From positions 930,001 to 994,000 of the forward strand of contig NW_026646029.1 in assembly GCF_949987535.1 (NCBI RefSeq): 64,000 bases of DNA. The letters are read 5' to 3'. The notes beneath the pieces were generated by a model. It was given only the letters and a program-made list of their open reading frames with translations, was not told where the DNA came from and ran no database searches. Positions 51,041-63,360 of this stretch are shown piece after piece. Each line of letters begins with the position of its first letter. Positions within the stretch are counted from its first letter, which is position 1. Made by a program: the position numbers and the translations under genes. Source of the stretch: Balaenoptera acutorostrata. Its lineage: Eukaryota; Chordata; Mammalia; Artiodactyla; Balaenopteridae.

Positions 51041-52800
51041 TCACAGCCCCTGAACGAATTGTGTAAGAATTTCTCTCTCTTTCACTGTCTTTGTTTCACG
51101 GGTTTTGAAAAGTCATTTATTTTTATAATGGGGTTTAGCTGCTTTTCACGGCTGTGTTTATGCCGCTTTACACTCCCTTGACTCACTTACAGAGAGATAT
51201 CAATACATAGGTGTGAAGATTCTTACTAGTCAGATATATTCTTGTGCGGTGAATAGGGGGTGTTGAGTCCAGTTCACTGAGCAAGGAGTAGGTCTTGTCT
51301 ATTACATATTGGGTTTATGGAACGGTATCTGAGCTAATTTGAAACCCTTGTTTTTTGCATCACCCAACCTCACCTTTCCCGTTCAGCAGCCATAGTGTGT
51401 TTTCTGGACGTGTGACTCTGTTCTGTTTTGTAATTCTGTACAAGTGTAGCGGTTTTTACATTCCCTCTATAAGTGATATCTTATGATAAGTGTCTTTTTC
51501 TGTGTGACTTATTTCACTTAGAATCGTCGTACCTAAATCCACTCATCATGCTGCTACTAGCCTTATGACGTTGATTTCATGGCTGAGTGATATTCCATTG
51601 TACATGAGGACCACAACTTCTTTATCCATTTTTCTCTTTCCTAGGATATTTAAGGTGTAATGAAGTGGGGGTTCTAGTCAACAGAGCAGCCCTAAACTTT
51701 GGGGTGCCTGTGTCTTTCTGATTTTTAGTTTTCCCAATTTATACGCCCATGCGTGGAAGTGCCGTATGCTCTCTAAGCTGTGTTTTTTAGATGTTTCAGG
51801 ACACACCGTACACTTCTCCAGGGTGGTTGTTGGCAATTTACATCGCGCCCATCAGCGTAGCAAGGCTCCCATTTCTCCATGGCCGGTCCTGCATTTCTGG
51901 TTTGGACACTTTTTTCCGCATGGCCCTTTTGCCCGCTGGGAAGCGAGACTTCTTTGGAGCGCTGATTTGCCTTTCCAGGTTGCTTGGTTGGCCAAAAAGG
52001 GCGTATGCGTTTTTTCCTGAATATATTCAGGAAAAAACGCATACGCCCTTTTTGGCCAAGGGCATCATTGTCCACGTTTTGCCGCTTTTCATGTGCTTTC
52101 AAGGCGATTCGAATCTACCTCCTGAAATCTGTTTCCTGCAATTCTGCCTTGCTTTCAAATCCTCTTCGTTGCCTTCCCTCAATATATTTGTGGACGAGAG
52201 TTATCATTTATAACTCTGCAGGTTTGTGAATTGCAGTGCCCCTGAGCTCCATTTTTCCAGTCGCTTTTTTGGGAGCTGGCCGCAAAAGCGCAGGATTGCT
52301 TCAGGAGCTATTCTGGTTCCAGAGGGCAGGCTAAGCCTGTGGTTAATTCTTCTTCCTCATGGATACATAGAGTGACCTGTGCCTGTCCCAACACCTAGAG
52401 CTAGTCTCTCATTGGTTCCCCCTCTTCCCGTTCATCCTCAGGACAAATTGCAACCTGTACGGAACAGGAGCTTAAAGGTGCTGATTCTCCAAGGAGGGAG
52501 ATGGCTAGTAAAGCGGCTGGAATGGCGAACCCGAGCACAAGGAGATGAGAAATGAGGTGCGTTTTAGAAACCTTTCCCGATCACACGGTGTACCATCTTC
52601 TGGGTTTCTCATGCATGTTTTCAACGTAGGAAGATGCCCTTGAACCTGGAGATTTGGGACCCATGGGATGGGTACCATGCAGTATTACTTTAAAGGGTCT
52701 GCGTTGGCTCACGCAACCTCACCAAACCTCTCAGCCCCAAGAGTGTCCACCCTTATGTCTCAATCAGCTGTGGGTCTAGATATGGTCAATCCAGGTTGCA
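51041..52800. repeat. Satellite unit 30 (1,760 bp)
   Basis: The perfect palindrome is at 51988-52059. The 3' half shares 'ttcaggagctattctgg', 'ggatacatag' and 'ttttcaacgtagg' with unit 31. 'catcacccaacctc' in the 5' half is shared with units 34 and 37. Confidence 0.9.
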
Positions 52801-54560
52801 TCACAGCCCCTGAACGAATTGTGTAAGAATTTCTCTCTCTTTCACTGTCTTTGTTTCACGGGTTTTGAAAAGTCATTTATTTTTATGATGGGGTTTAGCT
52901 GCTTTTCACGGCTGTGTTTATGCCGCTTTACACCCCCTTGACTCACTTACAGAGAGATATCAATACATAGGTGTGAAGATTCTTACTAGTCAGATATATT
53001 CTTGTGCGGTGAATAGGGGGTGTTGAGTCCAGTTCACTGAGCAAGGAGTAGGTCTTGTCTATTACATATTGGGTTTATGGAACGGTATCTGAGCTAATTT
53101 GAAACCCTTGTTTTATGCATCAGCACACCTCACCTTTCCCGTTCAGCAGCCATAATGTGTTTTCTGAACGTGTGACTCTGTTGTGTTTTGTAATTCAGTT
53201 CAAGTGTAGCGGTTTTTACATTCCCTCTATAAGTGATATCTTATGATAAGTGTCTTTTTCTGTGTGACTTATTTCACTTAGAATCGTCGTACCTAAATCC
53301 ACTCATCGTGCTGCCTCTAGCCTTATGACGTTGATTTCATGGCTGAGTGATATTCCATTGTACATGAGGACCACAACTTCTTTATCCATTTTTCTCTTTC
53401 CTAGGATATTTAAGGTGTAATGAAGTGGGGGTTCTTGTCAGCAGAGCAGCCCTAAACTTTGGGGTGCCTGTGTCTTGCTGATTTTTAGTTTTCCCAATTT
53501 ATACGCCCATGCATGGAAGTGCCGTATGCTCTCTAAGCTGTGTTTTTTAGATGTTTCAGGACACACCGTACACTTCTCCAGGGTGGTTGTTGGCAATTTA
53601 CATCGCGCCCATCAGCGTAGCAAGGCTCCCATTTCTCCATGGCCGGTCCTGCATTTCTGGTTTGGACACTTTTTTCCGCATGGCCCTTTTGCCCGCTGGG
53701 AAGCGAGACTTCTTTGGAGCGCTGATTTGCCTTTCCAGGTTGCTTGGTTGGCCAAAAAGGGCGTATGCGTTTTTTCCTGAATATATTCAGGAAAAAACGC
53801 ATACGCCCTTTTTGGCCAAGGGCATCATTGTCCACGTTTTGCCGCTTTTCATGTGCTTTCAAGGCGATTCGAATCTACCTCCTGAAATCTGTTTCCTGCA
53901 ATTCTGCCTTGCTTTCAAATCCTCTTCGTTGCCTTCCCTCAATATATTTGTGGACGAGAGTTATCATTTATAACTCTGCAGGTTTGTGAATTGCAGTGCC
54001 CCTGAGCTCCATTTTTCCAGTCGCTTTTTTGGGAGCTGGCCGCAAAAGCGCAGGATTGCTTCAGGAGCTATTCTGGTTCCAGAGGGCAGGCTAAGCCTGT
54101 GGTTAATTCTTCTTCCTCATGGATACATAGAGTGACCTGTGCCTGTCCCAACACCTAGAGCTAGTCTCTCATTGGTTCCCCCTCTTCCCGTTCATCCTCA
54201 GGACAAATTGCAACCTGTACGGAACAGGAGCTTAAAGGTGCTGATTCTCCAAGGAGGGAGATGGCTAGTAAAGCGGCTGGAATGGCGAACCCGAGCACAA
54301 GGAGATGAGAAATGAGGTGCGTTTTAGAAACCTTTCCCGATCACACGGTGTACCATCTTCTGGGTTTCTCATGCATGTTTTCAACGTAGGAAGATGCCCT
54401 TGAACCTGGAGATTTGGGACCCATGGGATGGGTACCATGCAGTATTACTTTAAAGGGTCTGCGTTGGCTCACGCAACCTCACCAAACCTCTCAGCCCCAA
54501 GAGTGTCCACCCTTATGTCTCAATCAGCTGTGGGTCTAGATATGGTCAATCCAGGTTGCA
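52801..54560. repeat. Satellite unit 31 (1,760 bp)
   Basis: The perfect palindrome is at 53748-53819. The 5' half matches unit 32 ('cagcacacctc', 'cataatgtg', 'ttgtgttttg') and the 3' half matches unit 30, the signature of a one-unit duplication. Confidence 0.9.
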
Positions 54561-56320
54561 TCACAGCCCCTGAACGAATTGTGTAAGAATTTCTCTCTCT
54601 TTCACTGTCTTTGTTTCACGGGTTTTGAAAAGTCATTTATTTTTATAATGGGGTTTAGCTGCTTTTCACGGCTGTGTTTATGCCGCTTTACACCCCCTTG
54701 ACTCACTTACAGAGAGATATCAATACATAGGTGTGAAGATTCTTACTAGTCAGATATATTCTTGTGCGGTGAATAGGGGGTGTTGAGTCCAGTTCACTGA
54801 GCAAGGAGTAGGTCTTGTCTATTACATATTGGGTTTATGGAACGGTATCTGAGCTAATTTGAAACCCTTGTTTTATGCATCAGCACACCTCACCTTTCCC
54901 GTTCAGCAGCCATAATGTGTTTTCTGAACGTGTGACTCTGTTGTGTTTTGTAATTCAGTTCAAGTGTAGCGGTTTTTACATTCCCTCTATAAGTGATATC
55001 TTATGATAAGTGTCTTTTTCTGTGTGACTTATTTCACTTAGAATCGTCGTACCTAAATCCACTCATCGTGCTGCCTCTAGCCTTATGACGTTGATTTCAT
55101 GGCTGAGTGATATTCCATTGTACATGAGGACCACAACTTCTTTATCCATTTTTCTCTTTCCTAGGATATTTAAGGTGTAATGAAGTGGGGGTTCTTGTCA
55201 GCAGAGCAGCCCTAAACTTTGGGGTGCCTGTGTCTTGCTGATTTTTAGTTTTCCCAATTTATACGCCCATGCATGGAAGTGCCGTATGCTCTCTAAGCTG
55301 TGTGTTTTAGATGTTTCAGGACACACCGTACACTTCTCCAGAGTGGCTGTTGGCAATTTACATCCCGCCCATCAGCGTAGCAAGGCTCCCATTTCTCCAT
55401 GGCCGGTCCTGCATTTCTGGTTTGGACACTTTTTTCTGCATGGCCCTTTTGCCCGCTGGGAAGCGAGACTTCTTTGGAGCGCTGATTTGCCTTTCCAGGT
55501 TGCTTGGTTGGCCAAAAAGGGCGTATGCGTTTTTTCCTGAATATATTCTGAAAAAATCGCATACGGCCTTTTTGGAAAAGGGCATCATTGTCCACGTTTT
55601 GCCGCTTTTCATGTGCTTTCAAGGCGATTCGAATCTACCTCCTGAAATCTGTTTCCTGCAATTCTGCCTTGCTTTCAAATCCTCTTCGTTGCCTTCCCTC
55701 AATATATTTGTGGACGAGAGTTATCATTTATAACTCTGCAGGTTTGTGAATTGCAGTGCCCCTGAGCTCCATTTTTCCAGTCGCTTTTTTGGGAGCTGAC
55801 CGCAAAAGCGCAGGAATTCTTCAGGCCCTATTCTGGTTCCAGAGGGCAGGCTAAGCCTGTGGTTAATTCTTCTTCCTCATGGATAAATAGAGTGACCTGT
55901 GCCTGTCCCAACACCTAGAGCTAGTCTCTCATTGGTTCCCCCTCTTCCCGTTCATCCTCAGGACAAATTGCAACCTGTACGGAACAGGAGCTTAAAGGTG
56001 CTGATTCTCCAAGGAGGGAGATGGCTAGTAAAGCGGCTGGAATGGCGAACCCGAGCACAAGGAGATGAGAAATGAGGTGCGTTTTAGAAACCTTTCCCGA
56101 TCACACGGTGTACCATCTTCTGGGTTTCTCATGCATGTTTTCGACGTAGGAAGATGCCCTTGAACCTGGAGATTTGGGACCCATGGGATGGGTACCATGC
56201 AGTATTACTTTAAAGGGTCTGCGTTGGCTCACGCAACCTCACCAAATCTCTCAGCCCCAAGAGTGTCCACCCTTATGTTTCAATCAGCTGTGGGTCTAGA
56301 TATGGTCACTCCAGTTTGCA
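54561..56320. repeat. Satellite unit 32 (1,760 bp), damaged palindrome
   Basis: The 5' half is like unit 31. The palindrome position is 55508-55579; its right arm carries four clustered substitutions besides the GGAAAA end. The 3' end has 'cttatgtttcaatcag' and 'ggtcactccagtttgc', which also mark the 22/23 and 34/35 junctions. Confidence 0.9.
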
Positions 56321-58085
56321 TCACAGCCCCTGAACGAATTGTGTAAGAATTTCTCTCTCTTTCACTGTCTTTGGTTCACGGGTTTTGAAAAGTCATTTAT
56401 TTTTATAATGGGGTTTAGCTGCTTTTCACGGCTGTGTTTATGCCGCTTTACACCCCCTTGACTCACTTACAGAGAGATATCAATACATAGGTGTGAAGAT
56501 TCTTACTAGTCAGATATATTATTGTGCGGTGAATAGGGGGTGTTGAGTCCACTTCACTGAGAAAGGAGTAGGTCTTGTCTATTACATATTGGGTTTATGG
56601 AACGGTATCTGAGCTAATTTGAAACCCTTGTTTTATGCATCACCCCACCTCACCTTTCCCGTTCAGCAGCCATAGTGTGTTTTCTAAACGTGTGACTCTC
56701 TTCTGTTTTGTCATTCAGGTCAAGTGTAGCGGTTTTTACGTTCCCTCCATAAGTGATATCTTATGATAAGTGTCTTTTTCTGTGTGACTTATTTCACTTA
56801 GAATCGTCGTACCTAAATCCACTCATCGTGCTGCCTCTAGCCTTATGACGTTGATTTCATGGCTGAGTGATATTCCATTGTACATGAGGACCACAACTTC
56901 TTTATTCCATTTTTCTCTTTCCTAGGATATTTAAGGTGTAATGAAGTGGGGGTTCTTGTCAGCAGAGCAGCCCTAAACTTTGTGGTGCCTGTGTCTTGCT
57001 GATTTTTAGTTTTCCCAATTTATACGCCCATGCATGGAAGTGCCGTATGCTCTCTTAGCTGTGTGTTTTAGATGTTTCAGGACACACCGTACACTTCTCC
57101 AGAGTGGCTGCTGGCAATTTACATCCCGCCCATCAGCGTAGCAAAGCTCCCATTTCTCCACGGCCGGTCCTGCATTTCTGGTTTGGACACTTTTTTCTGC
57201 ATGGCCCTTTTGCCCGCTGGGAAGCGAGACTTCTTTGGAGCGCTGATTTGCCTTTCCAGGTTGCTTGGTTGGCCAAAAAGGGCGTATGCGTTTTTTCCTG
57301 AATATATTCAGGAAAAAACGCATACGCCCTTTTTGGAAAAGGGCATCATTGTCCACGTTTTGCCGCTTTTCATGTGCTTTCAAGGCGATTCGAATCTACC
57401 TCCTGAAATCTGTTTCCTGCAATTCTGCCTTGCTTTCAAATCCTCTTCGTTGCCTTCCCTCAATATATTTGTGGACGAGAGTTATCATTTATAACTCTGC
57501 AGGTTTGTGAATTGCAGTGCCCCTGAGCTCCATTTTTCCAGTCGCTTTTTTGGGAGCTGGCCGCAAAAGCGCAGGATTGCTTCAGGCCCTGTTCTGGTTC
57601 CAGAGGGCAGGCTAAGCCTGTGGTTAATTCTTCTTCCTGATGGGAAAATAGAGTGACCTGTGAATGTCCCAACACCTAGAGCTAGTCTCTCATTGGTTCC
57701 CCCTCTTCCCGTTCATCCTCAGGACAAATTTCAACCTGTACGGAACAGGAGTTTAGTTAAAGGTGCTGATTCTCCAAGGAGGGAGATGGCTAGTAAAGCG
57801 GCTGGAATGGCGAACCCGAGCACAAGGAGATGAGAAATGAGGTGCGTTTTAGAAACCTTTCCCGATCACACGGTGTACCATCTTCTGGGTTTCTCATGCA
57901 TGTTTTCGACGTAGGAAGATGCCCTTGAACCTGGAGATTTGGGACCCATGGGATGGGTACCATGCAGTATTACTTTAAAGGGTCTGCGTTGGCTCACGCA
58001 ACCTCACCAAACCTCTCAGCCCCAAGAGTGTCCACCCTTATGTCTCAATCAGCTGTGGGTCTAGATATGGTCAATCCAGGTTGCA
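56321..58085. repeat. Satellite unit 33 (1,765 bp)
   Basis: An extra T ('tttattccattt' near 56905) and the same four-base insertion as unit 29 (near 57755). The palindrome is at 57269-57340 with the GGAAAA right arm. The 5' half follows units 23 and 35 ('tttttacgttccc'). Confidence 0.9.
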
Positions 58086-59844
58086 TCAGAGCCCCTGAAC
58101 GAATTGTGAAAGAATTTCTCTCTCTTTCACTGTCTTTGTTTCACGGGTTTTGAAAAGTCATTTATTTTTATAATGGGGTTTAGCTGCTTTTCACGGCTGT
58201 GTTTATGCCGCTTTACACCCCCTTGACTCACTTACAGAGAGATATCAATACATAGGTGTGAAGATTCTTACTAGTCAGATATATTATTGTGCGGTGAATA
58301 GGGGGTGTTGAGTCCAGTTCACTGAGCAAGGAGTAGGTCTTGTCTATTACATATTGGGTTTATGGAACGGTATCTGAGCTAATTTGAAACCCTTGTTTTT
58401 TGCATCACCCAACCTCACCTTTCCCGTTCAGCAGCCATAGTGTGTTTTCTGGACGTGTGACTCTGTTCTGTTTTGTAATTCTGTTCAAGTGTAGCGGTTT
58501 TTACATTCCCTCTATAAGTGATATCTTATGATAAGTGTCTTTTTCTCTGTGACTTATTTCACTTAGAATCGTCGTACCTAAATCCACTCATCGTGCTGCT
58601 ACTAGCCTTATGACGTTGATTTCATGGCTGAGTGATATTCCATTGTACATGACGACCACAACTTCTTTATCCATTTTTCTCTTTCTTAGGATATTTAAGG
58701 TGTAATGAAGTGGGGGTTCTTGTCAGCAGAGCAGCCCTAAACTTTGGGGTGCCTGTGTCTTGCTGATTTTTAATTTTCCCAATTTATACGCCCATGCATG
58801 GAAGTGCCGTATGCTCTCTAAGCTGTGTGTTTTAGATGTTTCAGGACACACCGTACACTTCTCCAGAGTGGCTGTTGGCAATTTACATCCCGCCCATCAG
58901 CGTAGCAAGGCTCCCATTTCTCCACGGCCGGTCCTGCATTTCTGGTTTGGACACTTTTTTCTGCATGGCCCTTTTGCCCGCTGGGAAGCGAGACTTCTTT
59001 GGAGCGCTGATTTGCCTTTCCAGGTTGCTTGGTTGGCCAAAAAGGGCGTATGCGTTTTTTCCTGAATATATTCAGGAAAAACGCATACGCCCTTTTTGGA
59101 AAAGGGCATCATTGTCCACGTTTTGCCGCTTTTCATGTGCTTTCAAGGCGATTCGAATCTACCTCCTGAAATCTGTTTCCTGCAATTCTGCCTTGCTTTC
59201 AAATCCTCTTCGTTGCCTTCCCTCAATATATTTGTGGACGAGAGTTATCATTTATAACTCTGCAGGTTTGTGAATTGCAGTGCCCCTGAGCTCCATTTTT
59301 CCAGTCGCTTTTTTGGGAGCTGGCCGCAAAAGCGCAGGATTTCTTCAGGCCCTATTCTGGTTCCAGAGGGCAGGCTAAGCCTGTGGTTAATTCTTCTTCC
59401 TCATGGATAAATAGAGTGACCTGTGCCTGTCCCAACACCTAGAGCTAGTCTCTCATTGGTTCCCCCTCTTCCCGTTCATCCTCAGGACAAATTGCAACCT
59501 GTACGGAACAGGAGCTTAAAGGTGCTGATTCTCCAAGGAGGGAGATGGCTAGTAAAGCGGCTGGAATGGCGAACCCGAGCACAAGGAGATGAGAAATGAG
59601 GTGCGTTTTAGAAACCTTTCCCGATCACACGGTGTACCATCTTCTGGGTTTCTCATGCATGTTTTCGACGTAGGAAGATGCCCTTGAACCTGGAGATTTG
59701 GGACCCATGGGATGGGTACCATGCAGTATTACTTTAAAGGGTCTGCGTTGGCTCACGCAACCTCACCAAACCTCTCAGCCCCAAGAGTGTCCACCCTTAT
59801 GTTTCAATCAGCTGTGGGTCTAGATATGGTCACTCCAGTTTGCA
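58086..59844. repeat. Satellite unit 34 (1,759 bp)
   Basis: One A is missing from the right arm of the palindrome (59033-59103, 71 bp). The 5' half is like unit 30; it shares 'tttttaattttccc' with unit 22. Private changes: 'gcatcagagccc', 'gtgaaagaatt', 'acatgacgacc'. Confidence 0.9.
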
Positions 59845-61601
59845 TCACAGCCCCTGAAAGAATTGTGTAAGAATTTCTCTCTCTTTCACTGTCTTTGCTT
59901 CACGGGTTTTGAAAAGTCATTTATTTTTATAATGGGGTTTAGCTGCTTTTCACGGCTGTGTTTATGCCGCTTTACACCCCCTTGACTCACTTACAGAGAG
60001 ATATCAATACATAGGTGTGAAGATTCTTACTAGTCAGATATATTATGTGCGGTGAATAGGGGGTGTTGAGTCCAGTTCACTGAGCAAGGAGTAGGTCTTG
60101 TCTATTACATATTGGGTTTATGGAACGGTATCTGAGCTAATTTGAAACCCTTGTTTTATGCATCACCCCACCTCACCTTTCCCGTTCAGCAGCCATAGTG
60201 TGTTTTCTAAACGTGTGACTCTCTTCTGTTTTGTCATTCAGGTCAAGTGTAGCGGTTTTTACGTTCCCTCCATAAGTGATATCTTATGATAAGTGTCTTT
60301 TTCTGTGTGACTTATTTCACTTAGAATCGTCGTACCTAAATCCACTCATCGTGCTGCCTCTAGCCTTATGACGTTGATTTCATGGCTGAGTGATATTCCA
60401 TTGTACATGAGGACCACAACTTCTTTATCCATTTTTCTCTTTCCTAGGATATTTAAGGTGTAATGAAGTGGGGGTTCTTGTCAGCAGAGCAGCCCTAAAC
60501 TTTGTGGTGCTGTGTCTTGCTGATTTTTAGTTTTCCCAATTTATACGCCCATGCATGGAAGTGCCGTATGCTCTCTAAGCTGTGTGTTTTAGATGTTTCA
60601 GGACACACCGTACACTTCTCCAGAGTGGCTGCTGGCAATTTACATCCCGCCCATCAGCGTAGCAAGGCTCCCATTTCTCCACGGCCGGTCCTGCATTTCT
60701 GGTTTGGACACTTTTTTCTGCATGGCCCTTTTGCCCGCTGGGAAGCGAGACTTCTTTGGAGCGCTGATTTGCCTTTCCAGGTTGCTTGGTTGGCCAAAAA
60801 GGGCGTATGCGTTTTTTCCTGAATATATTCAGGAAAAAACGCATACGCCCTTTTTGGAAAAGGGCATCATTGTCCACGTTTTGCCGCTTTTCATGTGCTT
60901 TCAAGGCGATTCGAATCTACCTCCTGAAATCTGTTTCCTGCAATTCTGCCTTGCTTTCAAATCCTCTTCGTTGCCTTCCCTCAATATATTTGTGGACGAG
61001 AGTTATCATTTATAACTCTGCAGCTTTGGAATTGCAGTGCCCCTGAGCTCCATTTTTCAAGTCGCTTTTTTGGGAGCTGGCCGCAAAAGCGCAGGTTTGC
61101 TTCAGGCCCTATTCTGGTTCCAGAGGGCAGGCTAAGCCTGTGGTTAATTCTTCTTCCTGATGGGAAAATAGAGTGACCTGTGCCTGTCCCAACACCTAGA
61201 GTTAGTCTCTCATTGGTTCCCCCTCTTCCCGTTCATCCTCAGGACAAATTGCAACCTGTACGGAACAGGAGCTTAAAGGTGCTGATTCTCCAAGGAGGGA
61301 GATGGCTAGTAAAGCGGCTGGAATGGCGAACCCGAGCACAAGGAGATGAGAAATGAGGTGCGTTTTAGAAACCTTTCCCGATCACACGGTGTACCATCTT
61401 CTGGGTTTCTCATGCATGTTTTCGACGTAGGAAGATGCCCTTGAACCTGGAGATTTGGGACCCATGCGATGGGTACCATGCAGTATTACTTTAAAGGGTC
61501 TGCGTTGGCTCACCCAACCTCGCCAAACCTCTCAGCCCCAAGAGTGTCCACCCTTATGTCTCAATCAGCTGTGGGTCTAGATATGGTCAATCCAGGTTGC
61601 A
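59845..61601. repeat. Satellite unit 35 (1,757 bp, shortest)
   Basis: Three single-base deletions: 'atattatgtgcgg' near 60043 (private), 'gtggtgctgtg' and 'gcagctttggaattg' (both shared with unit 23). The palindrome is at 60790-60861 with the GGAAAA right arm. Confidence 0.9.
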
Positions 61602-63360
61602 TCACAGCCCCTGAACGAATTGTGTAAGAATTTCTCTCTGTTTCACTGTCTTTGTTTCACGGGTTTTGAAAAGTCATTTATTTTTATAATGGGGTTTAGC
61701 TGCTTTTCACGGCTGTGTTTATGCCGCTTTATACCCCCTTGACTCACTTACAGAGAGATATCAATACATAGGTTTGAAGATTCTTACTAGTCAGATATAT
61801 TCTTGTGCGGTGAATAGGGGGTGTTGAGTCCAGTTCACTGAGCAAGGAGTAGGTCTTGTCTATTACATATTGGGTTTATGGAACGTATCTGAGCTAATTT
61901 GAAACCCTTGTTTTATGCATCACCCCACCTCACCTTTCCCGTTCAGCAGCCATAGTGTGTTTTCTAAACGTGTGACTCTCTTCTGTTTTGTCATTCAGGT
62001 CAAGTGTAGCGGTTTTTACATTCCCTCCATAAGTGATATCTTATGATAAGTGTCTTTTTCTGTGTGACTTATTTCACTTAGAATCGTCGTACCTAAATCC
62101 ACTCATCGTGCTGCCTCTAGCCTTATGACGTTGATTTCATGGCTGAGTGATATTCCATTGTACATGAGGACCACAACTTCTTTATCCATTTTTCTCTTTC
62201 CTAGGATATTTAAGGTGTAATGAAGTGGGGGTTTTTGTCAGCAGAGCAGCCCTAAACTTTGGGGTGACTGTGTCTTGCTGATTTTTAGTTTTCCCAATTT
62301 ATACGCCCATGCATGGAAGTGCCGTATGCTCTCTAAGCTGTGTGTTTTAGATGTTTCAGGACACACCGTACACTTCTCCAGAGTGGCTGTTGGCAATTTA
62401 TATCCCGCCCATCAGCGTAGCAAGTCTCCCATTTCTCCACGGCCGGTTCTGCATTTCTGGTTTGGACACTTTTTTCTGCATGGCCCTTTTGCCCGCTGGG
62501 AAGCGAGACTTCTTTGGAGCGCTGATTTGCCTTTCCAGGTTGCTTGGTTGGCCAAAAAGGGCGTATGCGTTTTTTCCTGAATATATTCAGGAAAAAACGC
62601 ATACGCCCTTTTTGGAAAAGGGCATCATTGTCCACGTTTTGCCGCTTTTCATGTGCTTTCAAGGCGATTCGAATCTACCTCCTGAAATCTGTTTCCTGCA
62701 ATTCTGCCTTGCTTTCAAATCCTCTTCGTTGCCTTCCCTCAATATATTTGTGGACGAGAGTTCTCATTTATAACTCTGCAGGTTTGTGAATTGCAGTGCC
62801 CCTGAGCTCCATTTTTCAAGTCGCTTTTTTGGGAGCTGGCCGCAAAAGCGCAGGATTGCTTCAGGCCCTATTCTGGTTCCAGAGGGCAGGCTAAGCCTGT
62901 GGTTAATTCTTCTTCCTCATGGATAAATAGAGTGACCTGTGCCTGTCCCAACACCTAGAGCTAGTCTCTCATTGGTTCCCCCTCTTCCCGTTCATCCTCA
63001 GGACAAATTGCAACATGTACGGAACAGGAGCTTAAAGGTGCTGATTCTCCAAGGAGGGAGATGGCTAGTAAAGCGGCTAGAATGGTGAACCCGAGCACAA
63101 GGAGATGAGAAATGAGGTGCGTTTTAGAAACCTTTCCCGATCACACGGTGTACCATCTTCTGGGTTTCTCATGCATGTTTTCGACGTAGGAAGATGCCCT
63201 TGAACCTGGAGATTTGGGACCCATGCGATGGGTACCATGCAGTATTACTTTAAAGGGTCTGCGTTGGCTCACCCAACCTCACCAACCCTCTCAGCCCCAA
63301 GAGTGTCCACCCTTATGTCTCAATCAGCTGTGGGTCTAGATATGGTCAATCCAGGTTGCA
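61602..63360. repeat. Satellite unit 36 (1,759 bp)
   Basis: One base is missing in 'ggaacgtatctg' near 61885. The palindrome is at 62548-62619 with the GGAAAA right arm. The 5' half matches unit 24; the 3' marker 'ggctagaatggtgaac' is shared with unit 28. Confidence 0.9.
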
